A stretch of 64,000 nt of DNA from Novosphingobium fuchskuhlense (GCF_001519075.1 NZ_KQ954244.1:947934-1011933), one strand, 5' to 3'; numbered from the stretch's first letter, positions 1 through 8,562 are shown. The notes: generated by a model from the letters alone, not told the origin. Numbers and translations are program-made.

Positions 1-632
1 TCCGGGATGAGCCCGCCGCTTGCCGAAGCGCGCAGCTGGTAGAAGCCGTAGTTGCCGACGTCCGCCCAGCCGCTGAATTCGGGCGTGAAGCTCGGCTTGC
101 GGCTGGTGATGTTGATCACGCCGGAGGTGGTGTTCTTGCCGAACAGCGTGCCCTGTGGGCCGCGCAGCACTTCGAGCGCTTCGAGATCGACAAGGTCGAA
201 CTGGGTGGTGCCGACGCGGCCGTAGTAGACGTTGTCGATGTAGAACCCAACGCCGTTTTCGAGCCCGTCGTTTGTCAGCGCAACGTTGGAGCCGAGGCCG
301 CGAATATTGATATTGGTGTTGCGCGGGTTGAAGCTGAACACCTGCAGGCTGGGGACCTGCGCCTGGATCTGTGCCAGCGTGAAGTCGCCGCGGCGTTCAA
401 GCGCGGCGGCGCTCACCACCGAGACGGCGACCGGGATGTCCTGCACCTTTTCTTCGCGGCGACGCGAGCCGGTGACGACGATGGCCTCGCCGCCGTCGGC
501 CGAGCTTACGGCCGCTTCGTCGGGTGTGGGGGCAGGGGCGGGGGCTGCATTCTGGGCGAAAGCAGAGGGCGCAAGCACTAGCGCTGCCCCCGCAGCACCG
601 GCCAGAAGAAGAGAACGCGTGACGAAAACCAT
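1..632 (-). CDS. TonB-dependent receptor, N-terminal part (runs off the window)
   Basis: This is the first ~210 residues of an outer-membrane TonB-dependent receptor; the gene continues beyond base 1. Reading from the ATG at 632 gives a clear Sec signal peptide (MVFVTRSLLLAGAAG, then an Ala-rich stretch ending AFAQ). A TonB-box-like EAIVVTGSRR segment follows. The plug domain then shows the usual motifs: NINIRGLGS, a GFYIDNVYYGR-type loop, EVLRGPQGTLFGKNTTSG and VINITSRKP. These are typical of the sphingomonad receptors often annotated as pesticin/ferric-siderophore-like, although many import plant-derived or aromatic organics. The substrate cannot be told from this part. There is no partner gene upstream within the window. 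Confidence 0.9.
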   Translation of the reverse strand, partial: MVFVTRSLLLAGAAGAALVLAPSAFAQNAAPAPAPTPDEAAVSSADGGEAIVVTGSRRREEKVQDIPVAVSVVSAAALERRGDFTLAQIQAQVPSLQVFSFNPRNTNINIRGLGSNVALTNDGLENGVGFYIDNVYYGRVGTTQFDLVDLEALEVLRGPQGTLFGKNTTSGVINITSRKPSFTPEFSGWADVGNYGFYQLRASASGGLIP

Positions 633-1364
633 GGGAAAAACACCTGGAAATGGGGAGGGCGTGCCACTGCTGTTCCCGCACGAGCTTTTCAGCGGCAGGC
701 GGTGACGGGCGGCAGAAAGAGTCCGCGCTAAAGACCAGCTGACAGGTCTGTCTGCAGGGCGCGCACGGGGCGGGAGATGACCGCGCAAAAGTGCGCGCCG
801 GGGGCCGCGTGGCATGCCCGGCAGATCGGTCAGGTCAGGATGATTGCGCTTTCAGGCGCCGCGGGATGACCCGTCCGGCAGCCAGTGCCAATCTGTGGAA
901 GCGCGCTCAGGCGAGCGCAGGTATCATGTGCATCGTATCACCTCATCATGGAGGGGATCACGGTGCCTGGCGGTGTCGCCCCAGCATCGCGCGCTTTAGC
1001 GGTTGGTAACGCGGAGCAAGCTGCATCCCGATCAAAGGCCGCGGATCAGGACCCTTGGTAAAAGCGGCTGGCCTGATCACCATCTCCGCTCGGGTAATGT
1101 CTACTTATTGAGTTGAGTCTGGGGCGTCAAGCAGAAGCTTTTCTGTCGGTCGCAGCAGCAGGGCTTTCAAACCTGCGTCCAAGCGAGATGGATCCGGTAG
1201 ACAGTCAATGACCGCAGCGAAGTTCGGAGCGGTTCAGGGCGCATTTCGCATCGCTGCAGGCCCGCGCCTGAGGGCAGCCAAAGCTCCATCGAGCCCCTCT
1301 AGCCATGAACTGACTGGTTGCCGGTCTAGGGCCTCTACATGGGCCGAAAGGAAGCGGGAAGTAG
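633..1364. other. Intergenic region without a convincing gene
   Basis: About 730 bases between the TonB receptor start and the integrase module. Short open frames exist, but none has a ribosome site or a recognisable protein. Two small structures are visible: a perfect inverted repeat GACAG-GT-CTGTC at 741-752, possibly an operator for the receptor gene, and GCGC-AAAAGT-GCGC at about 783-796. Nothing else is recognised. Confidence 0.5.
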
Positions 1365-1390
1365 GCACACCGTACGCGACAGCGTCGCAG
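1365..1390 (+). repeat. Repeat C, copy 1 (upstream of tandem integrases)
   Basis: GCACACCGTACGCGAC (1365-1380), then three bases and GTCGCAG (1384-1390). The right part forms the inverted repeat GCGAC-AGC-GTCGC. The same 16 bases recur at 14986-15001 and, on the minus strand, at 36182-36167. This copy lies about 60 bases before the first integrase start codon. It could be an attachment-site core, a recombinase arm site or a conserved regulatory site. Confidence 0.6.
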
Positions 1391-1451
1391 CAATGGAAAA
1401 TAAACCATTGGGATAGCGTGAATTTGTTCCTTCTATGAAGGAGCAAGATCG

Positions 1452-2690
1452 ATGTCAACGAATGGCCATGTGGTAACGTCAGAGGCGGTCAGGAACGCCG
1501 GATCGACTCGGTGGCGTGGAAGCAAGAGTACAAGCGAGAAGGTCAAGCTCAACGGGAACATCGCCCGGCGCAAGGTTATCGGGCAGGAGTTCTTCTGGTG
1601 GGATACCGAGTTGCCGGGGTTCGGCTTGCGGGTCTTTGCCAGCGGCGCGAAGTGCTGGTTCGTCCAGTTCCGCCAGCGCGGCAAGCAGAAGCGAGTAGCC
1701 CTCGGCAGACCTCCTGAAATGCGCGCGGAAAAGGCGAGAGCTTTGGCACGCGCACAGCTTGCGAAGGCGGCGCTCGACGGACTGCCTACTGCCCCGAAGG
1801 TCTTTGCCAAGGGCAAGGGCGGCGGCGGAATGCTGTTTTCCGACTACGCACCGCGCTTCTGGGATGACTATGCCCGGCACTGGAAGCCATCGACACGCAG
1901 GGGCAATCGGCGCTCGATCTTCAAAGAACTCGTTGGGGCCTTCGGCCGCCAGCGGATCGACGCCATCCGCAAGACGGATGTGCTGCGCTGGCGTGACAGC
2001 TGGGCCGCTCGCCCGGGTGCCTTCAACCGCACGATCCCGATCCTGTCGGTGATGATGGGTTACGCCGAGCAGCTGGGCCTTCGCCCGCGCGGCTCCAACC
2101 CATGTAAGGGCACGCCGCGCTACAAGCGCAAGCTGCTCGAGCGGTTCCTCAGCGCCCGCGAGTTCCATCGCCTCGCCGCAAGCCTCCGCGCATTCGAGGA
2201 GAGTGATCCGATTGCCGTCCAGGCGATCCGACTGCTGATCTATACCGGTGCACGCCACGGTGAAATCGTCGGCCTTCGATGGGAAGGGGTGCAGCCGCCG
2301 CGCTTGATGCTGCCGGACAGCAAGACCGGCGCAAAGATCATATACCTCAATCGACAGGCCTGCGATGTGCTCGAAGGCCTGTCGACCAAAGCCGAAGTCG
2401 GCCTCGTGTTTCCATCAGCAGGGGGCGACAAGCCGATTGCGCTCAGTGTTCCGTGGCAGGCGATCCGGCGGCACGCGGCGTTGCCTGATGTTCGTCTGCA
2501 CGACCTGCGAAACAGCTTCGCGTCTGTCGCCATTGCTGATGGCATCTCACTGGTCGTGATTGGCAAGCTGCTCGGCCACGCATTGGCTGAGACAACCGAA
2601 CGCTATGCGCACCTCGCCGATGAGGCGATCGCGGATGCGGCAAAGCGCGTTTCGGGCTCGCTCGCCTCGTGCCTGGGGATTGCGGCATGA
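1452..2690 (+). CDS. Tyrosine site-specific recombinase / integrase A
   Basis: A 412-residue tyrosine recombinase. The N-terminal ~90 residues resemble the Arm DNA-binding domain of P4-type integrases (WDTELPGFGLRVFASGAKCW; the GRPPEMRAEKAR segment). A core-binding domain follows (about 120-210), then the catalytic domain. The catalytic residues are present: Arg in YTGARHGEIVGLRW, His and Arg in LHDLRNSFAS, His in LLGHA, and the nucleophile Tyr in ERYAHL. The usual His after HDLR is Asn here. An AAGGAG ribosome site lies eight bases before the ATG. Its last codons overlap the next integrase by four bases (ATGA), so the two are translationally coupled. It probably mobilises the element that carries it. 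Confidence 0.9.
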   Translation: MSTNGHVVTSEAVRNAGSTRWRGSKSTSEKVKLNGNIARRKVIGQEFFWWDTELPGFGLRVFASGAKCWFVQFRQRGKQKRVALGRPPEMRAEKARALARAQLAKAALDGLPTAPKVFAKGKGGGGMLFSDYAPRFWDDYARHWKPSTRRGNRRSIFKELVGAFGRQRIDAIRKTDVLRWRDSWAARPGAFNRTIPILSVMMGYAEQLGLRPRGSNPCKGTPRYKRKLLERFLSAREFHRLAASLRAFEESDPIAVQAIRLLIYTGARHGEIVGLRWEGVQPPRLMLPDSKTGAKIIYLNRQACDVLEGLSTKAEVGLVFPSAGGDKPIALSVPWQAIRRHAALPDVRLHDLRNSFASVAIADGISLVVIGKLLGHALAETTERYAHLADEAIADAAKRVSGSLASCLGIAA

Positions 2691-3928
2691 CCCGGGTCTC
2701 GCTGGCCGGCATCATCGCTGATGATCTTGCAACCCTGCGCCGCATTGATCCTGGCGATCGACCCCGCGGCAGGCCGCGCCGGACTGTCTGGTCTGAACGG
2801 CTTCCGGGGTTCGGCGTGCGCCACTATTCGTCCGGGCGGAGCACCTACATCGTTCAGGCACTGATGAACGGGGTGACCCGAACCATCACCCTCGGCAACG
2901 CCAACGTGCTGAGCAAGCAGCAGGCTTTGATTGTCGCCCGGCGGATCTTGCTGCGCGCTCAGGTCGGCGAAGACCCGGCAACGAAGCGAAAGCAAACCCG
3001 CAAGGTCCCGACTTTCGACGATTTCCTCTCGCTGTACTGGAAGCAGTCCGCTGCCAAGTGGAAGCCGCGCACACTCGAAACCCACAATGGCTATCGCCGG
3101 AAGCACCTGGCCGATGCCTTCAGCGGCATGTTCATCGACGAGATCGAACAAGCGCACGTGTTGGCATGGTTCAATAAGGTGTCGATCAGCAGCGGTCCGG
3201 GTGCGGGCAACCGCTGCTTTGAAATTCTGCGTTCGATGTTCAATCACGCTGAGCGATGGGGCATGCGCCCCGAGGGAAGCAATCCCTGCTCTTACATCCG
3301 GCCCAACAAGCGCCGGAAGTGCGAGCGCTTCCTGTCCAATCAGGAGATTGCCAGATTGGGCGACGTGCTCAGCCAGAAGACCCGAACCCAGCCGCTCCAT
3401 AGCGCCATCATCTATCTTCTGTTGCTGACTGGTTGCCGCTTATCGGAGATCGTTAGTCTCACATGGAGCGAGGTGAAAGGTGGCAAGCTGCTCCTCCATG
3501 ACAGCAAGACCGGCCCGCGCACCGTCTGGCTCGGCGACGAAGCCCGAATGTTACTCGCCTCTCTCGAACGGCGTGGTGCCAGCGATCCGGTGTTCTGGAA
3601 CAAACTGACCCGGCGGCCTGTCCGCTGCATCACCCAGTTCTGGCGGGATGTGAAAGCCGAGGCCAATCTTCTAGGCGTCCGGTTGCACGATCTCCGGCAC
3701 AGCTTTGCCAGCCACGCCGCCGCTCGCTCCGAAACTCTGCCCATGATCGGCAAGCTTCTGGGCCATGCCAAGTTGCAGACGACATCACGCTATGCCCATC
3801 TTGATGATGGGCATGTGCTCGATGCGGCAGAACGGATCGGCTGCCTCATAGCTGATATGATGGATGAGGATCATTCGTTGAACAGTAACACTATGTATGA
3901 TACATGGTTGCCGATTCATGACCGGTAA
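2687..3928 (+). CDS. Tyrosine site-specific recombinase / integrase B
   Basis: A second tyrosine recombinase (413 residues) starting at the ATG that overlaps the stop of integrase A. An in-frame start at 2669 is possible but less likely. Its organisation matches A: an N-terminal arm-type domain (WSERLPGFGVRHYSSGRSTY), a core-binding domain, and a catalytic domain with Arg in LTGCRLSEIVSLTW, HDLRHSFAS, GKLLGHAKLQ and SRYAHL. A and B are clearly paralogous but diverged, so this is not a recent duplication. Pairs or trios of overlapping tyrosine recombinases are known from RIT elements and GInt-type islands, where they are thought to act together. Its 3' end overlaps the toxin gene by 11 bases. 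Confidence 0.9.
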   Translation: MTRVSLAGIIADDLATLRRIDPGDRPRGRPRRTVWSERLPGFGVRHYSSGRSTYIVQALMNGVTRTITLGNANVLSKQQALIVARRILLRAQVGEDPATKRKQTRKVPTFDDFLSLYWKQSAAKWKPRTLETHNGYRRKHLADAFSGMFIDEIEQAHVLAWFNKVSISSGPGAGNRCFEILRSMFNHAERWGMRPEGSNPCSYIRPNKRRKCERFLSNQEIARLGDVLSQKTRTQPLHSAIIYLLLLTGCRLSEIVSLTWSEVKGGKLLLHDSKTGPRTVWLGDEARMLLASLERRGASDPVFWNKLTRRPVRCITQFWRDVKAEANLLGVRLHDLRHSFASHAAARSETLPMIGKLLGHAKLQTTSRYAHLDDGHVLDAAERIGCLIADMMDEDHSLNSNTMYDTWLPIHDR

Positions 3929-4319
3929 GCTGCAAATCCGCATCTACAAGAATCGCTGGTTTGCGAAATTCGCGAGCCGTGAAGGGATCAGCGATGCGGC
4001 GCTTGTCGCGGCGGTGAACCAAGCCAATAGCGGCCTCGTCGACGCCGATCTGGGCGGGGGCCTGATCAAGCAGCGTGTTGCGCGCGAGGGCAGAGGTAAA
4101 TCCGGCGGCTATCGCACGCTGGTCTTCTTCCGCCACGAGGAACGGGCCATATTCGCTTTTGGATTTGCCAAGAGCGACAAGGCCAACCTCAACGCGGTCG
4201 AGTTGCGGACCTACAAACAGGCCGCCAAGATCGTGCTCGCGCTCACACAGGCGCAGATCGATACCGAGGTGCGTGAAAAAAGACTGTTCGAGGTGAATGA
4301 CGATGCCAAAGACTTATAA
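3918..4319 (+). CDS. RelE/HigB-type toxin of a type II toxin-antitoxin pair
   Basis: A 133-residue protein of the RelE/ParE-like toxin superfamily, in the branch often annotated as a RelE/ParE-family or DUF1044-like toxin. Segments supporting this are IYKNRWFAKFA near the N-terminus, the central GGGLIKQRVAREGRGKSGGYRTLVFFR block, and FAFGFAKSDKANL near residues 85-100. Members are usually ribosome-dependent mRNA interferases. The chosen ATG overlaps the end of integrase B, so the module is transcribed with the integrases. The gene overlaps the antitoxin gene at its 3' end. Toxin-first order with a downstream HTH antitoxin is the HigBA arrangement. It probably stabilises the mobile element. 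Confidence 0.82.
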   Translation: MTGKLQIRIYKNRWFAKFASREGISDAALVAAVNQANSGLVDADLGGGLIKQRVAREGRGKSGGYRTLVFFRHEERAIFAFGFAKSDKANLNAVELRTYKQAAKIVLALTQAQIDTEVREKRLFEVNDDAKDL

Positions 4320-4620
4320 AAGCGAGGCGCTGTCCGCCATCCACGAGATGATGGAAGGGCTTCACGAAGGTGGGGCCATTGACAAGCGCACGTTGCGTGA
4401 GTTCGACGAGGCATGTCTTGCCCCGGCGACACCGCTAATGGCCGATGAGATCAAGGCCATTCGCGAGGCGCAGCACGTCTCACAGCCGGTCTTTGCGCGC
4501 TATCTCAACGTGTCGAAGAACCTCGTCTCCGATTGGGAGCGGGGCAAGAAACGGCCGGGTGGGCCTGCGCTGCGACTTCTCTCGATTATCCAACGAAAAG
4601 GTCTGGAGGCGGTGGCTTAG
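4303..4620 (+). CDS. HigA-like helix-turn-helix antitoxin
   Basis: A 105-residue protein with a C-terminal Cro/C1-type helix-turn-helix: ADEIKAIREAQHVSQPVFARYL and NLVSDWERGKKRPGGPALRLL, the signature of HigA-type antitoxins. The N-terminal ~45 residues (MPKTYKSEALSAIHEMMEGL onward) would wrap the toxin. The ATG at 4303 is preferred over 4297 because GAGGTG lies about eight bases upstream of it. The gene starts inside the toxin's last codons, so synthesis is coupled. It presumably neutralises the upstream toxin and represses the promoter. Its end overlaps the convergent TetR gene by 35 bases. Confidence 0.85.
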   Translation: MPKTYKSEALSAIHEMMEGLHEGGAIDKRTLREFDEACLAPATPLMADEIKAIREAQHVSQPVFARYLNVSKNLVSDWERGKKRPGGPALRLLSIIQRKGLEAVA

Positions 4621-5185
4621 TTCCGTTGGTCTGCTGGAAGGAGAGATCAACACTTGCCAACCCCTCGGCCAGTTGCGTTAGGGCCAGAAGGAATGCGGCA
4701 TCGCTATCGAGGTTGCCGATCATCATGGGGCGCACCGAGGCGTTGCTTTCGAACAGCGACCAGCCAAGCGTGAAGGCCTGCATGCTGGAGCACGCTATTC
4801 TGGCAAGATCGCGGCTCATCCCGCCCGCTTCGAGGTGGTCCAGAATGACATTGGCCACTTCCTGCTCGACGGTCTGCGAGGGCTGCACGAACGCGACGAG
4901 TCTGGCTGAATCGCGGTTGATGCGGTGACTGTCGCGCAAGGCTGTCCCGAACGAGATCAGCCAATCTCGTCCGGTTGTCTCAAGTCCGGTCTGGGCGATG
5001 ACTTCCCGCAGGAATTGCTCGGCCAGCAGGCCGTAGAGCTGTGCCCGGTCGCGGACATGCCAGTAAAGCGCCGGCGTCTGCACGCCTAGCGCGTCGGCGA
5101 TCTTGCGCAGGCTAAGCTTGTCGAACCCCTCCTGCTGAAGAATCTCGCGTGCCGCACTGACAATCACCTGTTGATCCAGGGCCAT
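4586..5185 (-). CDS. TetR/AcrR-family transcriptional repressor
   Basis: A 199-residue TetR-family regulator. The N-terminal helix-turn-helix is clear (SAAREILQQEGFDKLSLRKIADALGV, then TPALYWHVRDRAQLYGLLAE), the form seen in tetracycline-repressor-like proteins. The remainder is the helical ligand and dimerisation domain. The ATG at 5185 has GGAGG five bases upstream. It is divergent from the leader/MFS/MarR/flavoenzyme operon and 77 bases from the leader start. Such an arrangement usually means it represses itself and the neighbouring operon and is released by a substrate of the pathway. A perfect inverted repeat in the gap (5235-5251) is the likely operator. Confidence 0.88.
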   Translation of the reverse strand: MALDQQVIVSAAREILQQEGFDKLSLRKIADALGVQTPALYWHVRDRAQLYGLLAEQFLREVIAQTGLETTGRDWLISFGTALRDSHRINRDSARLVAFVQPSQTVEQEVANVILDHLEAGGMSRDLARIACSSMQAFTLGWSLFESNASVRPMMIGNLDSDAAFLLALTQLAEGLASVDLSFQQTNGTKPPPPDLFVG

Positions 5186-5206
5186 CCCCACCTCCGGCTG
5201 GTCCTA

Positions 5207-5251
5207 TTGACTTTGATCAAGCGGTACGCAATCACCTTAAGGGTATTAAGG
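5207..5251 (+). promoter_or_regulatory. Promoter and TetR-type operator for the catabolic operon
   Basis: TTGACT (5207-5212), 17 bases, then a weak -10 AATCAC (5230-5235). Immediately downstream is a perfect inverted repeat CCTTAA-GGGTA-TTAAGG (5235-5251), which would overlap the transcription start. A second palindrome TTGATCAA lies at 5213-5220. A similar TTAA-N5-TTAAGG site lies in the promoter of the SMP-30/TonB receptor genes at 14674-14688. Binding by the adjacent TetR protein is inferred. Confidence 0.55.
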
Positions 5252-5262
5252 AGAGGACAGCA

Positions 5263-5328
5263 ATGGGCATCTGCGCGATTTGCGTGCGTGGCAAAACACG
5301 CCCGAATGGGTTCGGGGACGCGCGGTGA
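5263..5328 (+). CDS. Putative 21-residue leader peptide coupled to the MFS gene
   Basis: A short open frame with a good ribosome site (AAGGAG, 5249-5254, eight bases before the ATG) encodes 21 residues beginning MGICAICVRGK. Its TGA (5326-5328) overlaps the likely GTG start of the MFS gene (5325-5327) as GTGA. That is the same four-base coupling used by every later gene of the operon. The MFS frame itself has no strong ribosome site, so translation of the leader may be what loads ribosomes on the exporter gene. No homologue is recognised; the peptide contains two Cys and several Arg/Lys. It could be a regulatory leader or only a coupling device. Confidence 0.45.
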   Translation: MGICAICVRGKTRPNGFGDAR

Positions 5329-6533
5329 GCACGGTTGATCAGCCTAAAGCTGGCGCAGGTTCGTTGCCGCTCCTGCTCGTGCTGGTGTTCCTGAACATCG
5401 CCGGCTTCAGCCTCATTCTGCCGCTTCTTCCCTTCTATGGACACGCATTCGGTGCAGGCCCGTTTGCTATCGCGTGCCTCTTTGCGGCCTATTCGCTGGG
5501 CAATATTGCCGGGGAGATTTTCTGGGGTCGGCGATCGGATCTGACCGGTCGCAGGCCTGTTCTGGTGCTGACCACAGCCTGCGCGGCCGTGACGTACATC
5601 GCATTTGCATTCTCGCAGAACCTTGAAACCGCATTGGTCCTGCGGGTCGTCGGCGGTTTTTTCGGTGGCACACTGGGCGTCGTGCAAGGCGTGATCGCGG
5701 ACATCACGCCGCCGCGTGATCGAGCCAAAGTGATGGGGTTCTTCGGAGCGGCTTTCAATTTCGGCTTTGCGGTCGGACCCGCGATCGGCGGTCTGCTGGC
5801 TTCCCCGGAGCAAGGCCTTGCCGGCTTCCATCTGCCGATCTTTGCGGCGGCCGCGCTTGCGGCAGGCGCATCGCTTTGGGCCTGGCAGTTTCTTGCCGAA
5901 ACTCGTCAGCCCGGCCCAGCAAGAACGCCACCCAGATACGGCGAGGCCGTCAGCTTCGTGAGCACGAGTCCGCTGCTCTGGCGGCTGCTCCTCATTTCCT
6001 GGTGCGGAATTGCCATCTTCGCGTCGACCGAAGCGATTTTCGGCCTGTGGACCGAGCGCGCCTTTGGCTGGACGACGCACGAGGTGGGCCTCACCTTCCT
6101 CGCCGTCGGCGGGGTCGGCCTGCTCGTCCAGACGCTGGGGATCGGCCCGCTGGTCAAACGCTTCGGTGAGGCGAAGGTCATCGTTGGGGGACTGATCCTG
6201 CTGTGCGCGGCGGTAGGGCTGCAGCCTGTTTTCCATGCGCCGGTCGCCACCGTCTGCCTCATGGCGCTAATGATGGCAGGGCATAGTCTTGCCTTTCCCA
6301 ACGCGGGGGCGCTGATTTCGCGCAATACGCCGCCCGAACGCCAGGGCAGTGTCATGGGCCTCAGCATGGCATCGAATGCCAGCTCAAGGATCATTGCGCC
6401 ACCCTTGTTCGGCCTCGTGTTTGGCTTGTCCGCCGATGCCCCTTTCCTGCTCGGCGCAGTAATCATTGTTCTGGTGGTTCCGGTCGCGCTGGCCGTCGTC
6501 AAGCTGACTGCACCGAGGCCCGCAACAGCATGA
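5325..6533 (+). CDS. MFS exporter, TetA/Bcr-like drug:H+ antiporter family
   Basis: A 402-residue major facilitator superfamily protein with 12 predicted membrane segments. Motif A of the antiporter family is clear in the loop between segments 2 and 3 (GRRSDLTGRRPVL), and an RVVGGFFGGTLGVVQG helix follows. It most resembles tetracycline/multidrug exporters. The GTG at 5325 is chosen because it lies in the GTGA overlap with the leader peptide; an in-frame TTG at 5280 would add 15 residues. Placed between a TetR and a MarR gene and in one operon with a phenol-oxidising enzyme, it probably exports a toxic substrate or product. The next gene overlaps it by four bases. Confidence 0.85.
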   Translation: MSTVDQPKAGAGSLPLLLVLVFLNIAGFSLILPLLPFYGHAFGAGPFAIACLFAAYSLGNIAGEIFWGRRSDLTGRRPVLVLTTACAAVTYIAFAFSQNLETALVLRVVGGFFGGTLGVVQGVIADITPPRDRAKVMGFFGAAFNFGFAVGPAIGGLLASPEQGLAGFHLPIFAAAALAAGASLWAWQFLAETRQPGPARTPPRYGEAVSFVSTSPLLWRLLLISWCGIAIFASTEAIFGLWTERAFGWTTHEVGLTFLAVGGVGLLVQTLGIGPLVKRFGEAKVIVGGLILLCAAVGLQPVFHAPVATVCLMALMMAGHSLAFPNAGALISRNTPPERQGSVMGLSMASNASSRIIAPPLFGLVFGLSADAPFLLGAVIIVLVVPVALAVVKLTAPRPATA

Positions 6534-7012
6534 GCCGTCTCGACAGTTCGCGCGTGGATCGCGACATTGGCCTGCGGATCAGCCGTGCCAGCCGCGCCTT
6601 GGCCAAACACCGGATCGGCAGGCTGCGTGTTCGCCACCTGACGCCCAAGGGCGCGACGTCGCTCCTGCTGGTGGACAGTAATCCGGGGGCCACGCAAGCC
6701 GACCTTGCTCGCTATTTCAGCAATGGGCGCACCACCATGAACGGCCTTGTTCAGGAACTGCTGGGTGCCGGTCTGCTGGAAAGCAGGGCCACAATCGAAC
6801 GAGGCCAGGCCCTTGCGCTCCATACGACGCCTAAGGGCGAAGCAGTTGTTTCGTTCGAGCTGGGCGCTATCGATGCGCAGTTCGAATTCTGCTGCGAGGT
6901 CATAGGCCAGGCTGCAACGGAGCAGCTCATGGACCACCTACTGAAGCTCTGCATGGCCGCCGAAGCAATCCAGCCCGGGCCTAGACTTTCGATCACGGAT
7001 CAAGAATCATGA
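6530..7012 (+). CDS. MarR-family transcriptional regulator
   Basis: A 160-residue winged-helix regulator of the MarR family. The DNA-binding core is recognisable (LTPKGATSLLLVDSNPGATQADLARYF, then NGRTTMNGLVQELLGAGLLE, and the wing ESRATIERGQALALHTTPKGE). Flanking helices serve dimerisation. It starts in the stop codon of the MFS gene (ATGA) and ends in the start of the flavoenzyme gene, so it is firmly in the operon. MarR proteins often sense phenolic ligands and control aromatic catabolism or efflux. With the TetR upstream, the operon has two potential phenolic sensors. Confidence 0.85.
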   Translation: MSRLDSSRVDRDIGLRISRASRALAKHRIGRLRVRHLTPKGATSLLLVDSNPGATQADLARYFSNGRTTMNGLVQELLGAGLLESRATIERGQALALHTTPKGEAVVSFELGAIDAQFEFCCEVIGQAATEQLMDHLLKLCMAAEAIQPGPRLSITDQES

Positions 7013-8562
7013 AACGGACCGTAATAGATCTGCAGGGCCTGCAGCTGGCGCTGCGGGACTTCACCGCACTGCTGGGCAAGGACCGCGTGTTTACAGCGGA
7101 AGAGGACAAAGACGCCTATTCCGACCATTTTGCCGGTGCCAATCAAGCGGCGGAGCACCGCCCTTCCGCCGCGATCGCACCGGATACCGTGGAGGAAGTG
7201 CGCGAGATCGTGCGCATTGCCAATCGGCACGGCACGCCGCTCTGGCCTATCAGCCGGGGCAAGAACTTCGGCTATGGCGGCTCTGCGCCGGTTCTCGCGG
7301 GATCGGTCGTGCTCGATCTCTCGCGCATGAAGAAGATCGAGATCGATGAGCGCAATGGCACCGTGGTTGTCGAACCCGGTGTCAGCTTCTTTGATCTCTA
7401 CGATTTCATTCAGGCGAAGGGGCTCCCGCTGATCCTCTCGGTACCGGGCAACAGCTGGGGCTCCGTGGCCGGCAATGCCCTCGACCGGGGGGTAGGCTAT
7501 ACGCCTTATGGCGACCACGCCTCGCGCATCTGCGGGCTCGAAGTGGTGCTGCCCGATGGCGATCTGGTGCGCACCGGCATGGGCGCCATCGGTTCGGGAC
7601 CAACCTGGAACCTCTACAAGCCGGGCTACGGGCCAAGCTGGGACACGATGTTCTGCCAGTCCAACTTCGGCATCGTAACCAAGCTGGGCCTGTGGCTGAT
7701 GGCGGAGCCAGAATCGGTGCTCGGCCTCAACATCGATGTCGACAAGCCCGAGGATCTGGGGTGGCTGATCGACACGCTGGCCCCTTTGCGACGCAATGGC
7801 ATCCTCCAGCAATCGCCTTCGATTGGCAACTGGCTGCGCGCCGCGGCCACGCTCACCACGCGCGAACAGTGGGCAAAACCTGGCGAGAAGCTTGGCTCAA
7901 GCGCAATTGCGGCCATCCGCCAGAAGTTCGGTATTGGCTGGTGGGCGGTCGCCCTGCGGTTCTATGGCCCGCTCGAGATCACCGAGGCGACGATGCGCGT
8001 TGTCGAAAGGGCGTTCGAGGGGAAGCCGGTCCAGAAGCTCGGGCGCACCCGATGGGTCAAGGGTGATCCGCCGGAAGGCTCTCCGGTTACCGGCGTTCCG
8101 CTGACCTATCCGCTCGCCAACGCCAACTGGTTCGGCGGACGGGGCGGACACCTTGGATTCTCGCCGGTGCTACCTGTTGACGGTGACGCTGCGCTCAAGC
8201 TGTTCAAACGCAACTACGAGCTGCACGACCAGTACGGCCTCGATTACCATCCTAGCTTCGCCATCGGCGAGCGGAGCATGAACAACGTCAACCAACTGCT
8301 GTTTGATCGCGACAATCCTGCCTTCGTCGCCAATGCCGACAAGCTGTTGCGCCAGCTGGTGAAGGAAGCTGCCGCGCAAGGCTATGCCGAGTACCGGGCG
8401 CACATCTCCTATATGGACCTGATCGCGGACACGTTCGATTTCAACGACCATGCCCTGCGGCGACTGAACCAGAAGGTGAAGGACGCGCTCGACCCGCGCG
8501 GCGTGATCGCGCCCGGCAAGAGCGGCATTTGGCCGGCCAATCGGCGGGAGCATAAAGCATGA
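7009..8562 (+). CDS. Vanillyl-alcohol-oxidase/4-cresol-dehydrogenase family flavoprotein
   Basis: A 517-residue FAD-dependent enzyme of the family of vanillyl-alcohol oxidase (VAO), eugenol oxidase/hydroxylase and 4-cresol dehydrogenase, which oxidise para-alkylphenols at the side chain. The PCMH-type FAD domain is clear (SRGKNFGYGGSAPVLAG near residue 80; VVVEPGVSFFDLYDFIQ near 120). His381 lies in GGHLGFSP, where VAO has its FAD-linking His422 by my recalled alignment. Tyr462-Arg463 (EYRAHISYMD) match the phenolate-binding pair of VAO. The C-terminus has the family's PRGVIAPGKSGIWP. The next gene is a c-type cytochrome, as for 4-cresol dehydrogenase and eugenol hydroxylase, so electrons probably pass to cytochrome rather than O2. 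No signal peptide is evident. Confidence 0.88.
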   Translation: MKRTVIDLQGLQLALRDFTALLGKDRVFTAEEDKDAYSDHFAGANQAAEHRPSAAIAPDTVEEVREIVRIANRHGTPLWPISRGKNFGYGGSAPVLAGSVVLDLSRMKKIEIDERNGTVVVEPGVSFFDLYDFIQAKGLPLILSVPGNSWGSVAGNALDRGVGYTPYGDHASRICGLEVVLPDGDLVRTGMGAIGSGPTWNLYKPGYGPSWDTMFCQSNFGIVTKLGLWLMAEPESVLGLNIDVDKPEDLGWLIDTLAPLRRNGILQQSPSIGNWLRAAATLTTREQWAKPGEKLGSSAIAAIRQKFGIGWWAVALRFYGPLEITEATMRVVERAFEGKPVQKLGRTRWVKGDPPEGSPVTGVPLTYPLANANWFGGRGGHLGFSPVLPVDGDAALKLFKRNYELHDQYGLDYHPSFAIGERSMNNVNQLLFDRDNPAFVANADKLLRQLVKEAAAQGYAEYRAHISYMDLIADTFDFNDHALRRLNQKVKDALDPRGVIAPGKSGIWPANRREHKA

